The notes under the pieces are model-generated. The model worked only from the letters and a program-made list of their open reading frames with translations. It searched no databases and was not told where the DNA came from. The position numbers and the translations under genes are program-made. From an uncultured Leptospiraceae bacterium (GTDB lineage Bacteria; Spirochaetota; Leptospiria; Leptospirales; Leptospiraceae), in the NCBI GenBank assembly GCA_937924465.1, contig CALDSP010000041.1, positions 1-16,498 on the forward strand: a stretch of 16,498 nucleotides of DNA. The letters run 5' to 3'. Positions 1 through 6,902 of this stretch are shown in pieces. Numbering within the stretch: the stretch's first letter is position 1; every line of letters begins with the position of its first letter.

Positions 1-1146
1 TCCTCTTTTTAAAGTTTCCAAAGGAGAAAAATTTTCAACTCTTTCTGAAATCAGTTTATAATAATTTTTAAAATGATCATATTTTGACTTCATTAAAATA
101 GGAAGGGTTTCATATTTCATAAGAGAATTGCGTTTAGTAGATAAAAAATTTTTTCCAATTAGTTCAATATTTTTAATAACTGTATCTAATTTTTGATATC
201 TATCAAATAAAATTTGTTGAGGCTCTATAAAAATATATTTATTTGATATAGCTTTAAATTTTTCATTAGAGTTTTCTAATTTAAATAAAATAGATTGATT
301 TAATCTATTTTCAAATTCTTCTAAAAAAGAAAATAATTCTTCAGTAGAAGGTGTTACCATTTCCGCAGCAGCTGTTGGAGTTGGGGCATAAGCATCGGCA
401 GCTAGATCTGAAAGTACACTATCTACCTCATGTCCAACAGCAGAGACAATTGGAACTCTTGAATTATAAAATGCGCGCACAACATCCTCATGGTCAAATG
501 CCATAAGTTCTTCAAAACTTCCACCACCTCGACCTGCTATAATTACATCTACTTCCCATTTTGGATGATTTAATTCTTGGATTGCAGCAATAATAGAATC
601 TGGAGCACTCTCACCTTGTACTAAACAAGGAGCTATAAGAATATTTACATACTCATTTCTAGATCGAATGATTTTTATAATATCTTGAATAGCCGCTCCC
701 TGCAAAGCCGTAGCAATTCCAATCCTTTTAGGAACTAAAGGAAGTGGACGTTTATGAGATTCATCAAAAATTCCTTCTTCGTGGAGCTTACGACGAAGTT
801 TTTCCCTTTTTTCATATAAAGCACCTTTTCCTACTTCCTGAATTTGAACTACGTTGAGTGAATAAGTTCCATTTGGTTCATAAAGTTTTATACTTCCAAA
901 AACTTGAACCATAACTCCATCTTTTAAATTTAAGTTTTTATAAAGCTTATTTACAAATGCAAAAAAAGTACATCGAATTAAACTATTTGAATCCTTTAAA
1001 GAAAAATAAATGTGTCCTGTTCCAGAGAGAGAATAATTAGAAATTTCCCCCTGAATCCATATGTTCCTAAGTTCAGGATTTCCTTGTAAATAATCTTTTA
1101 TTTTTTGAGTAATTTCAGAGACTGAAAAAACTTTATTTTGTGTCAT
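1..1146 (-). CDS. xseA: Exodeoxyribonuclease VII large subunit (partial, 3' end outside window)
   Basis: The frame reads open from an ATG at 1146 to the left edge, giving 382 residues without a stop. XseA is the catalytic subunit of exonuclease VII, which degrades single-stranded DNA to oligonucleotides together with the small subunit XseB. Residues 1-105 look like the N-terminal OB-fold (for example FSLKDSNSLIRCTFFA). The catalytic core carries the family signature GRGGGSFEEL at about 205-214, then SAVGHEVDSVLSDLAADAYAPTPTAAAE at about 235-262. A coiled-coil-like helical stretch follows, and the visible end (PLETLKRG) resembles the conserved C-terminal RGY region, so only a few tens of residues should be missing. 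The start overlaps the end of the AI-2E transporter gene by 14 bases, which implies co-transcription. No Shine-Dalgarno sequence is obvious. xseB is not in the window; it often lies just downstream, which would be left of base 1. Confidence 0.95.
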   Translation of the reverse strand, partial: MTQNKVFSVSEITQKIKDYLQGNPELRNIWIQGEISNYSLSGTGHIYFSLKDSNSLIRCTFFAFVNKLYKNLNLKDGVMVQVFGSIKLYEPNGTYSLNVVQIQEVGKGALYEKREKLRRKLHEEGIFDESHKRPLPLVPKRIGIATALQGAAIQDIIKIIRSRNEYVNILIAPCLVQGESAPDSIIAAIQELNHPKWEVDVIIAGRGGGSFEELMAFDHEDVVRAFYNSRVPIVSAVGHEVDSVLSDLAADAYAPTPTAAAEMVTPSTEELFSFLEEFENRLNQSILFKLENSNEKFKAISNKYIFIEPQQILFDRYQKLDTVIKNIELIGKNFLSTKRNSLMKYETLPILMKSKYDHFKNYYKLISERVENFSPLETLKRG

Positions 1147-2248
1147 ACGAATGTTTTTGATACTCTCGAAAATCTTTCCAAAAATCCCAAAGAATTACAA
1201 TAATAGTTACTGCTACAGGACCAATTACAAGACCAATGATTCCAAATTCTTTAATTCCACCAAGCAAGGCTAGAAATAACAAAAAGGGGTGTAAATTTAG
1301 TTTTTTATCTAGGAAATATGGTTTAATAAAATTTTCTAAAATTAAATAAGAACCAAAAGCAAAACTCATGACTAAAATCCCACTGATCCATTTTTTTTCA
1401 ATCAAACCCAAATACAATCCTGCAGGAAGCCAAACAACAGCAGTGCCTACAATTGGAATTAAAGAAAAAAAGGCTCCAATACTTCCATATAAAACAGGAT
1501 TTGGAATTCCCATTATCCAAAGGATAATTCCCAAAATAAAACCTTGCATAAGAGAAATGAATAAATTTCCCTTCAAAACAGCCTTCACCGCATCTAAAAC
1601 TCTATAGCCAATTTTGACCTTAATTTCTTCAGAAAGAGGAAGTTGTTCCACTAAGAAGGCTTCTATTTTATGACCATCTTTATAAAAGAAAAATAAGAGC
1701 ACAAATGAAAATAAAATATTAACTGAAATTTCTAAAGGAATTTTCAACCCTCCTAAAATAAAAGTAGTAGCATTACTGAGAATTCCAAAAAGATTATCAA
1801 AGTTTAATATATCCCCGTAAGAGCTTACAATGTCTTTATACATAGCTGGAAACTGGACCCAAAAAAATTCAGTATCAGTAAAATAATCAGTAAACCAAGG
1901 TAAGGATAATAAAAAAGGAATAAGCTTATCATCTTTTATGTTTACTTTTAAAATAAAAAGTAAACTCAAAAACTCTCTTATAAGTTTCGTACTTATAAGA
2001 ACAAGTGGTAGGGCTACCGTTACAATTAAAATCGCTACCATAATCCATGGAGTTAAAAACTCAAGCTTTGGCTTTAAGAAATTTTTTAATTGAAAATAAT
2101 AGTCTCGGGAACCTAAATAAATAATAAGTGAAATAAAAGTAGTCCAAAAAAAAGGTTTATAAACAAAAAAAACAAACACTCCACTTGCTGTAAGAATTAA
2201 AGCAAGAAAAGAGATAATATATAATCTTGTTTTCTGTTCTGAATTCAA
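1133..2248 (-). CDS. AI-2E family transporter (PerM/UPF0118-type membrane protein)
   Basis: A 371-residue polytopic membrane protein with about seven to eight hydrophobic segments; the first two lie at about 8-28 and 33-45. The C-terminal part, ENFIKPYFLDKKLNLHPFLLFLALLGG...FGIIGLVIGP, matches the hallmark of the AI-2E/PerM family (in relatives, a conserved Pro-x-hydrophobic then LHP then GG..FG..G...GP). Family members export autoinducer-2 or act as Na+/H+ antiporters; the substrate here cannot be told from sequence. The start is TTG at 2246-2248. It is supported by an AGGTG ribosome site five bases upstream and by the fact that the next internal Met lies after the first membrane segments. 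This TTG overlaps the TGA stop of the preceding gene as TTGA, which suggests translational coupling. It overlaps xseA downstream by 14 bases. Confidence 0.9.
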   Translation of the reverse strand: MNSEQKTRLYIISFLALILTASGVFVFFVYKPFFWTTFISLIIYLGSRDYYFQLKNFLKPKLEFLTPWIMVAILIVTVALPLVLISTKLIREFLSLLFILKVNIKDDKLIPFLLSLPWFTDYFTDTEFFWVQFPAMYKDIVSSYGDILNFDNLFGILSNATTFILGGLKIPLEISVNILFSFVLLFFFYKDGHKIEAFLVEQLPLSEEIKVKIGYRVLDAVKAVLKGNLFISLMQGFILGIILWIMGIPNPVLYGSIGAFFSLIPIVGTAVVWLPAGLYLGLIEKKWISGILVMSFAFGSYLILENFIKPYFLDKKLNLHPFLLFLALLGGIKEFGIIGLVIGPVAVTIIVILWDFWKDFREYQKHSYDTK

Positions 2249-2679
2249 TAATACACCTGTTTTTTAAAATAAAGTTTGATATTAGTTATTTTACTTTCTT
2301 CTTTTAAAATTACAGTAATCAGTCTGCGAATTGGGCTTTCTGCTAACAACATGAGTTTTCTTGATTTATCACTTCTTTGTAAAATGCGATATTCATTCAC
2401 TCTAAAGAAATCTTCATAATATTTTTGCACTTGCTCTAAGCTATCTGAAGTTGTCAAGTAAAGGAAAGATTCATTAGGTTCTCCTAAGGAATCCATATAA
2501 CCTCTAGAAAAATCTACTCCAAAATGAGGTTGAGCATTTGGATAGTACAATCCTTCTTTAAAAGCTCTGTTTGGAAATCCATCTTTCCAGTGAAGTGTAA
2601 TTTGTTCAAAACGAATAGATTCTGAAATAAGATGAAAAAAAGGCAAAACAAGAACGCAAAAAAAAATAAAAAAGTTCAT
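2245..2679 (-). CDS. Hypothetical exported protein, 144 residues
   Basis: I do not recognise this protein. Residues 1-20 (MNFFIFFCVLVLPFFHLISE) form a hydrophobic N-terminal segment that looks like a signal peptide or single membrane anchor. The only Cys is at position 8, inside the hydrophobic core, so a lipobox is unlikely. The rest is a mixed alpha/beta soluble domain with an aromatic-rich middle (LYYPNAQPHFGVDFSRGYMDS) and a stretch (YLTTSDSLEQVQKYYEDFF) that resembles small periplasmic domains in which a helix follows a strand. It ends with charged strands (LITVILKEESKITNIKLYFKK). The ATG at 2677-2679 has only a weak upstream AGAAG. It sits between ssb (71 bases upstream) and the AI-2E transporter (4-base overlap), so it may work with the transporter at the envelope; that is inference from position only. 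Confidence 0.7.
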   Translation of the reverse strand: MNFFIFFCVLVLPFFHLISESIRFEQITLHWKDGFPNRAFKEGLYYPNAQPHFGVDFSRGYMDSLGEPNESFLYLTTSDSLEQVQKYYEDFFRVNEYRILQRSDKSRKLMLLAESPIRRLITVILKEESKITNIKLYFKKQVYY

Positions 2680-2750
2680 GTCTTCTAGCCTTTTTCCAGA
2701 TACAAATGAGACAAGAACTTTTTTAGAAAAAGAAAATACAAAAGGGGAAA

Positions 2751-3113
2751 TTAGGCTGCTTTTTTTTCTCTCTGTACTGCTCTTTCCATACGATTAAAAC
2801 GGACTCCCCAGGCAATGATTTTGACGCGATTTCGATTTGCCCCTTCTGCTGTCTTCCACCTATCTTGTTTTATTTGACCAATCACTGTCACGGAACGTCC
2901 TTTTTTTAAATATTCGGCACAGTACTCGGCTGATTTATCCCAAGTTTCTATGTCAAGGAAGGAAACTTCAGAATCGTTTTCATCCCAAGAATGATTGACT
3001 GCTACAGAAAAAGTAGTAACCGTTTTGCCATTTCCTATTTTTTTACTTTCAGGATCGGCAGTGAGATTTCCTTCTACAAACACAAACGCTGTATTTTTTC
3101 CTAATGGAATCAT
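2751..3113 (-). CDS. ssb: Single-stranded DNA-binding protein (short form)
   Basis: A 120-residue OB-fold SSB. Family signatures are FVEGNLTADPESKKIGNGKTVTTFSVAVNHSW near the N-terminus, VSFLDIETWDKSAEYCAEYLKKGRSVTVIGQIKQDRW in the middle and NRVKIIAWGVRFN at the end of the fold. It binds single-stranded DNA in replication, recombination and repair. The start at 3113 is chosen over an upstream start at 3206 because a perfect AGGAGG lies six bases before this ATG, and because the extra 31 residues (Phe/Lys rich) do not resemble any SSB N-terminus. The C-terminus ends REKKAA and lacks the long Gly/Pro-rich linker and acidic DDDIPF-type tip of E. coli SSB that recruits partner proteins. This makes it a short version in which partner binding must differ or another SSB must supply it. 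It is divergent from the UvrD-like helicase and first in a minus-strand group. Confidence 0.93.
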   Translation of the reverse strand: MIPLGKNTAFVFVEGNLTADPESKKIGNGKTVTTFSVAVNHSWDENDSEVSFLDIETWDKSAEYCAEYLKKGRSVTVIGQIKQDRWKTAEGANRNRVKIIAWGVRFNRMERAVQREKKAA

Positions 3114-3119
3114 TTTTAT

Positions 3120-3125
3120 CCTCCT
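3120..3125 (-). promoter_or_regulatory. Strong ribosome binding site that sets the ssb start
   Basis: The minus strand reads AGGAGG, a complete Shine-Dalgarno core, six bases before ATG at 3111-3113. Most other genes in this window have only weak sites, so ssb is probably translated strongly. The site excludes the longer reading that starts at 3206, since it would lie inside that reading frame. Confidence 0.85.
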
Positions 3126-3266
3126 GTTTACTAAAGAGGAGTTTAAAAAGAATTCAAAAAAACTAAATTTCAAAAAAAATCTTTTATAGATTACGCAAAG
3201 CATCAAAAAAAAGATAATTTATGAACTAATATAACTTTTTTTAAAAATAAAAATTTCTTCTAAAAT

Positions 3267-4565
3267 ATGAAATTTAGTGAAGAACAAAATAAAATCTTTA
3301 AAGACTCTTCTTTCTTTCAACAAGTAATTGCAAGCGCAGGATCAGGAAAAACAACCACTATGATTGGACTATTAGAAAAAATTTTAGAAAAAAAAACAGA
3401 AAATCCAGAAGAAATTTTAGTGCTCACTTTTACAAGAAAAGCTAAAGAAGAATTTGAAACAAGACTTCAAAAAAAATATCCCAAACATAAAGTAAAAATT
3501 TATACATTTCATGCTTATGCGTTGAGCGTCATTCAAAGATATCATCCTAATTTTCAAAAAACTCCAGCTAAGGTAATAGATGAATGGGAAAGAGATAAAA
3601 TTTGGAAATCTATTTTAAAGGAATATAAATTTACAATTGGGGGTATTCCTTATGAATTCTTTCTTAACAATCATTCAAAGAAAATACAAAATTTATTTCC
3701 AGACTTGTTTGATTCCTTAACAAAACAATACAATGAATATAAAAAACAAAATAGGTACTTAGATTTCGAAGATATTATTCAATTGTATTTAAATGGTTTA
3801 GAAAAAGAAGAATTCTGGGCAATTCAAGCTAGAAGAGAATTGACACGCATTATCATTGATGAATACCAAGATACAGATCCAACTCAACTAAAATGGGTTC
3901 AACTTATGGCACCTAAATTTTTGACAGTAGTAGGAGATGATTGGCAAGCAATTTACGGATTTAGAGGAGCGACTGTTGAACCCTTCCTTCATTTTTCAAG
4001 ATATTTTCCTCATGCAAGTATTCATTATCTCACCACTAACTATAGATCTTTAAAAGAAATTGTAAATGCCTCTAGTGTTCCAATTGCCCACAACAAAAAT
4101 AATATTCCCAAAAAAGTAAAAGCATCAAGAACTGGAAAAGGAATTGTAAAAAAAATATTTATCGAAAATAATGGATGGAAGAATGTTTTAAATTTTATTC
4201 AATTAAATCCTCAAGAAGAAACAAAAATTTTATGCCGAACTAATTACAGAATTATGCGACTCATTCAATTAGGATTTTCTGAAAATCATTTGATGACTAT
4301 TCATGCTTCTAAAGGTTTAGAGTTTAGTACAGTTTTTCTTGACTTAACAGAGGGATGGACAAGTGAAATAGAATTAGAACTAGAAGAAGAAAGAAGAATC
4401 TTATATGTTGGCTTAAGTAGAGCTAAAAATAATTTATTTATTTTATGTAAAAGGAATTACAAAGAAGGAAGTATTGAAAAACTTTTTAGAAATTATTTTC
4501 GCTGGAAATTAGGAAATGAGGAAGCCAGTTGGTTAAATTTTCTCAAAGTTCAAAATGAGCTTTAG
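3267..4565 (+). CDS. Compact UvrD/Rep-type superfamily 1A DNA helicase, apparently lacking domain 2B
   Basis: A 432-residue ATP-dependent helicase with all SF1A motifs in order. They are Q motif FSEEQ (3-7), Walker A SAGSGKTT (23-30), Ia LTFTRKAKEEF (53-63), Ib TFHAY (80-84), II DEYQD (198-202), III VVGDDWQAIYGFRGA (221-235), IV TTNYRS (256-261), IVa ILCRTN (321-326), V HLMTIHASKGLEF (341-353) and VI EEERRILYVGLSRAK (373-387). UvrD, Rep and PcrA are about 650-720 residues. Here only about 15 residues separate IVa from V, the place where the large 2B domain and its YGG..F element normally sit, so 2B seems to be absent. The 1B region (about 105-190) is short too. The ATG has no clear Shine-Dalgarno sequence. 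The gene starts the plus-strand block, diverges from ssb, and overlaps the LytM-like gene by 11 bases. A role in repair or replication is inferred. Confidence 0.92.
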   Translation: MKFSEEQNKIFKDSSFFQQVIASAGSGKTTTMIGLLEKILEKKTENPEEILVLTFTRKAKEEFETRLQKKYPKHKVKIYTFHAYALSVIQRYHPNFQKTPAKVIDEWERDKIWKSILKEYKFTIGGIPYEFFLNNHSKKIQNLFPDLFDSLTKQYNEYKKQNRYLDFEDIIQLYLNGLEKEEFWAIQARRELTRIIIDEYQDTDPTQLKWVQLMAPKFLTVVGDDWQAIYGFRGATVEPFLHFSRYFPHASIHYLTTNYRSLKEIVNASSVPIAHNKNNIPKKVKASRTGKGIVKKIFIENNGWKNVLNFIQLNPQEETKILCRTNYRIMRLIQLGFSENHLMTIHASKGLEFSTVFLDLTEGWTSEIELELEEERRILYVGLSRAKNNLFILCKRNYKEGSIEKLFRNYFRWKLGNEEASWLNFLKVQNEL

Positions 4566-5595
4566 AAATAAGCTTTACAATCTTATAGAAACTAATAAAT
4601 TGACTTCGAGGTTTGCATTGAGGTTCAAACTACTTGTACGTGATTCTTTCTTGCATATAAAAAAACAAATCCAAATTATTTTTACTTGGATTAAAAATCA
4701 TCGTAAGCTCCTTAAGCAAAAGGGGAAAGCTCACCTGACAATTATGATCATTCCTCAATCTGAACATAAAAGTCTAAGTTGGAGCATTTCGTATCGAAAT
4801 ATCACAATGATCGTTGGCGGTTTTATTTGTATTACCATCTTAAGTGCTCTTATAGTTTTACAGTCTAGTAGTAGAGATCACCAAATTTATGAATTCGAAT
4901 TTTCCAACGAAGACTTTTTAGTACAATCTCAAAAAATGCGTAAAGAGTTAGAACACCTTTATGAATTAAATCAAAATTACTACGAAAAAGTAAGTAGTCT
5001 TCACTCTAAACTTTCTAACTCCTCCCAAACTTTTTTTTCAGTTGAAAAAGAGTTTTATCCAAAATTAGAACCAAACCAAGATGAAATCTTCCCTGAAACT
5101 TATAAACTTATGTCTATTTTGCACAACCTTTTAGAAGCAAACAAAGTTATTGATGAAATCATAAAAATTGTTAAACAACGAAAACATCTCATACAGCAAA
5201 CCCCTTCTATATGGCCTGTAAAAGGCTATATTTTATTGCCATTTGGTAAATTCTTTTTAAGTGTAACTGGAATGGAATATATGAATTACGGAGTGGACAT
5301 TGCAACTACTCCAAGTGCCGAAGTCGTAGCCACAGCTTCTGGAACTGTTTATGAAATAGGATACACTCCTTATACACAATATTTTGTAAAAATTTCTCAT
5401 AAATATGGTTGGAAAACCATTTACTCCAATTTAGATAGGGTCAAAATTCAACAAGGGCAAGAGTTAGAAAAAGGAGAAGTAATTGGTTTTGCAGGTCGTG
5501 GGAGACTTTATCCTACCTATATGGTTCATTATGAAGTTCATGTGGGATCTCAACCATTGGATCCTTACTCATTTCTAAATCAAGTAAGAGAATAA
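4555..5595 (+). CDS. Membrane-anchored LytM/M23-fold protein with degenerate active site
   Basis: 346 residues: a basic cytoplasmic N-terminus (1-80), one membrane segment (about 82-102, ITMIVGGFICITILSALIVL), a helical, probably coiled-coil stretch (about 115-210), and a LytM/peptidase-M23 domain (about 220-342) that would face the periplasm. The fold is clear: NYGVDIATTPSAEVVATASGTV, then VKIQQGQELEKGEVIGFAGRG, then HYEVHVGSQPLDPYSFL. Active M23 enzymes need HxxxD, a His in a Y.HL segment, and HxH. Here the positions read Asn244 with Asp248, Asn292 (YSNL), and Met323 with His325. Two of the three zinc ligands survive, and both putative catalytic His are gone. It is therefore probably not an active endopeptidase but a binding or activating partner, as EnvC- and NlpD-type LytM proteins are. 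It overlaps the helicase by 11 bases and lies one base before the bactofilin. Confidence 0.88.
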   Translation: MSFRNKLYNLIETNKLTSRFALRFKLLVRDSFLHIKKQIQIIFTWIKNHRKLLKQKGKAHLTIMIIPQSEHKSLSWSISYRNITMIVGGFICITILSALIVLQSSSRDHQIYEFEFSNEDFLVQSQKMRKELEHLYELNQNYYEKVSSLHSKLSNSSQTFFSVEKEFYPKLEPNQDEIFPETYKLMSILHNLLEANKVIDEIIKIVKQRKHLIQQTPSIWPVKGYILLPFGKFFLSVTGMEYMNYGVDIATTPSAEVVATASGTVYEIGYTPYTQYFVKISHKYGWKTIYSNLDRVKIQQGQELEKGEVIGFAGRGRLYPTYMVHYEVHVGSQPLDPYSFLNQVRE

Positions 5596-5596
5596 T

Positions 5597-5950
5597 ATGA
5601 CACAGCCAAATGCAATGTATGAAGATTTTGTAGTCAACAGCATTATTGGAGAAGGCTCTGAATTTATTGGAGAATTCAAGGTAGATGGTCTCATTCGAAT
5701 TGATGGAAAATTTAAAGGACTCATTGATACAAAAGGTAAAGTGCTCATTGGAAAAACAGGAGTTGTAGATACTGACATTCGCGCAAGAATTGTAGTGGCA
5801 GGAGGCACTATCAATGGAAACATTTACGCATCTGAAAGAGTAATTTTGCTTTCCACTTGTAAACTATATGGCGACCTAGTAACTCCCACATTAGTAGTTG
5901 AAAATGGGGTTTTCTTTCAAGGAAAGTGTACAATCAACCCACATACATAA
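5597..5950 (+). CDS. Bactofilin (polymer-forming cytoskeletal protein)
   Basis: A 117-residue protein that is almost entirely the bactofilin (DUF583) beta-helix. The repeating strands read SIIGEGSEFIGEFKVDGLIRIDGKFKGLIDTKGKVLIGKTGVVDTDIRARIVVAGGTINGNIYASERVILLSTCKLYGDLVTPTLVVENGVFFQGKC. The G.F.G.i...G.l.ig..g.v.....a..v.v.G.v.Gni motif rhythm is diagnostic. Bactofilins form nucleotide-free filaments under the membrane and guide local peptidoglycan remodelling and cell shape. The short polar tails at both ends are usual for the family. The start is ATG at 5597, one base after the LytM-like gene. The order membrane LytM protein then bactofilin is a known pairing (for example Csd1 and CcmA in Helicobacter), so the two probably work together. 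The YaaR gene follows within a few bases. Confidence 0.95.
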   Translation: MTQPNAMYEDFVVNSIIGEGSEFIGEFKVDGLIRIDGKFKGLIDTKGKVLIGKTGVVDTDIRARIVVAGGTINGNIYASERVILLSTCKLYGDLVTPTLVVENGVFFQGKCTINPHT

Positions 5951-5955
5951 TCGTT

Positions 5956-6417
5956 ATGAAAATAAACTCATCTACCGATTCTATAAATCCTAAACAAGAC
6001 AAAAAATCTAACGTTCAAAAAGCTGAAACGTCTTCTTCAACCAAGCAATCTAATTTTTTAGAAATCTTGGAATCAATTGTGCCCTCCACAAAAGAGGAAA
6101 CAAGAGAGATTAACTTGCTTTGGCAGAAACTTCCCGATATTGAAAAACGTTTCCTAAGAGAGCCAAACCAAGAAAATTTAAATCTTTATAAAAATCTTAT
6201 AAAAGATATTACGAATTCTATTTTAAAAAACAACATGAAACTTTCCCAAGCACGACAAAAAGGACGCTCCGATAAAAAAATTCTCATGACTGTAAAAATT
6301 ATCGATGAAAACATCCAAATCCTAGCCATGACTATGCTCAATCCCGCTAACTCAGCCTTTAGTTTACTCAAGCAAGTTGAGAGAATTCGTGGACTTATTA
6401 TGGATATTTTGGAATGA
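5956..6417 (+). CDS. YaaR/DUF327 family protein
   Basis: 153 residues from ATG at 5956. The first 35-40 residues are polar and disordered in character (NSSTDSINPKQDKKSNVQKAETSSSTKQS). The remainder is an all-helical DUF327 domain: FLREPNQENLNLYKNLIKDITNSILKNNMKLSQARQ...KKILMTVKIIDENIQILAMTMLNPANSAFSLLKQVERIRGLIMDILE. This follows the Bacillus YaaR pattern of a YK.L...I helix, a K...IDE...L helix and a final hydrophobic LL..i..I.GLI...L. The molecular role of the family is unknown. A GTG at 5926 would give 163 residues and overlap the bactofilin. I prefer ATG because the extra ten residues add nothing family-like and the AAGGA before GTG is too close, though the ATG has no good ribosome site either. 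The stop overlaps the GNAT start as ATGA. Confidence 0.82.
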   Translation: MKINSSTDSINPKQDKKSNVQKAETSSSTKQSNFLEILESIVPSTKEETREINLLWQKLPDIEKRFLREPNQENLNLYKNLIKDITNSILKNNMKLSQARQKGRSDKKILMTVKIIDENIQILAMTMLNPANSAFSLLKQVERIRGLIMDILE

Positions 6418-6902
6418 AACTCACTAGTACAACGGGACAAGTTGTTTATTTAGATGAGTCTTGGCGAAATCCAATGATTGAACTTGTCAATCAATTTTTT
6501 CAACAAATCAACTCTTACAAACTAGATGGAGTTTTTAAAGTTAAACAAAGTGCCGCTCGTAAAATGGTAGATATTTATTTGAAACTATCTGGTTCAGGAA
6601 AGAGTTTAGTTGTTGGATGGATTTTAGAAAAAGAATTAGTAGCTTTAGTTTTAGCTAGAATTGAAGAAAAGCCATATTTAGAAGAAGAAAAAATTTTGTA
6701 TATTGATTTAGCTATTACGAAAAGAGGAAAACGTTCCAAAGGTTATATGAAAGCAGTTTTAGAAGAAGTGGAGAAATGGACGAAAAAGAAAAAAATTTCA
6801 ATCATTGAACTGCGAGCTCTTATTGAAAATACTGATGCTATTTCTTTTTGGAGAAAACAAGGTTATAAAGATTTTTATATTCGATTTAGGAAAAAAATAT
6901 GA
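6414..6902 (+). CDS. GNAT family N-acetyltransferase
   Basis: 162 residues with a GCN5-related acetyltransferase fold. The core is LYIDLAITKRGKRSKGYMKAVLEEVEKWTKKKKISIIELRALIENTDAISFWRKQGYKDF (about 95-154): strand beta-4, the acetyl-CoA pyrophosphate loop (around KRSKGYM, 106-112), helix alpha-3, strand beta-5, then the typical N..A..FW...GY..F ending. The loop keeps the central Gly110 of the R/Q-x-x-G-x-G/A motif but has Met112 at the last position, a mild departure. An N-terminal half with SLVVGWILEKELVALVLARIEE supplies the earlier strands. The acceptor substrate cannot be predicted. The gene is translationally coupled on both sides by ATGA overlaps, with YaaR before and pyrE after. Confidence 0.85.
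   Translation: MKLTSTTGQVVYLDESWRNPMIELVNQFFQQINSYKLDGVFKVKQSAARKMVDIYLKLSGSGKSLVVGWILEKELVALVLARIEEKPYLEEEKILYIDLAITKRGKRSKGYMKAVLEEVEKWTKKKKISIIELRALIENTDAISFWRKQGYKDFYIRFRKKI

Noticed and set aside
1368..1607. Plus-strand open frame inside the AI-2E transporter gene
   Set aside because: Antisense shadow with no recognisable domain, while the minus strand encodes a clear membrane protein.
3114..3206. 31-residue N-terminal extension of SSB
   Set aside because: A perfect AGGAGG lies six bases before the inner ATG, and the extension is Phe/Lys rich with no SSB resemblance.
3180..3266. Promoter for the helicase (TATAAC near 3230)
   Set aside because: No -35 box at suitable spacing, and the region is so A/T rich that such hexamers are expected by chance.
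5575..5823. Minus-strand open frame over the bactofilin gene
   Set aside because: Mirror of the repetitive bactofilin coding sequence, with no independent support.
5926..5955. GTG start for the YaaR protein inside the bactofilin gene
   Set aside because: The possible AAGGA is too close to GTG and the extra residues are not family-like; not fully excluded, since the ATG also lacks a ribosome site.
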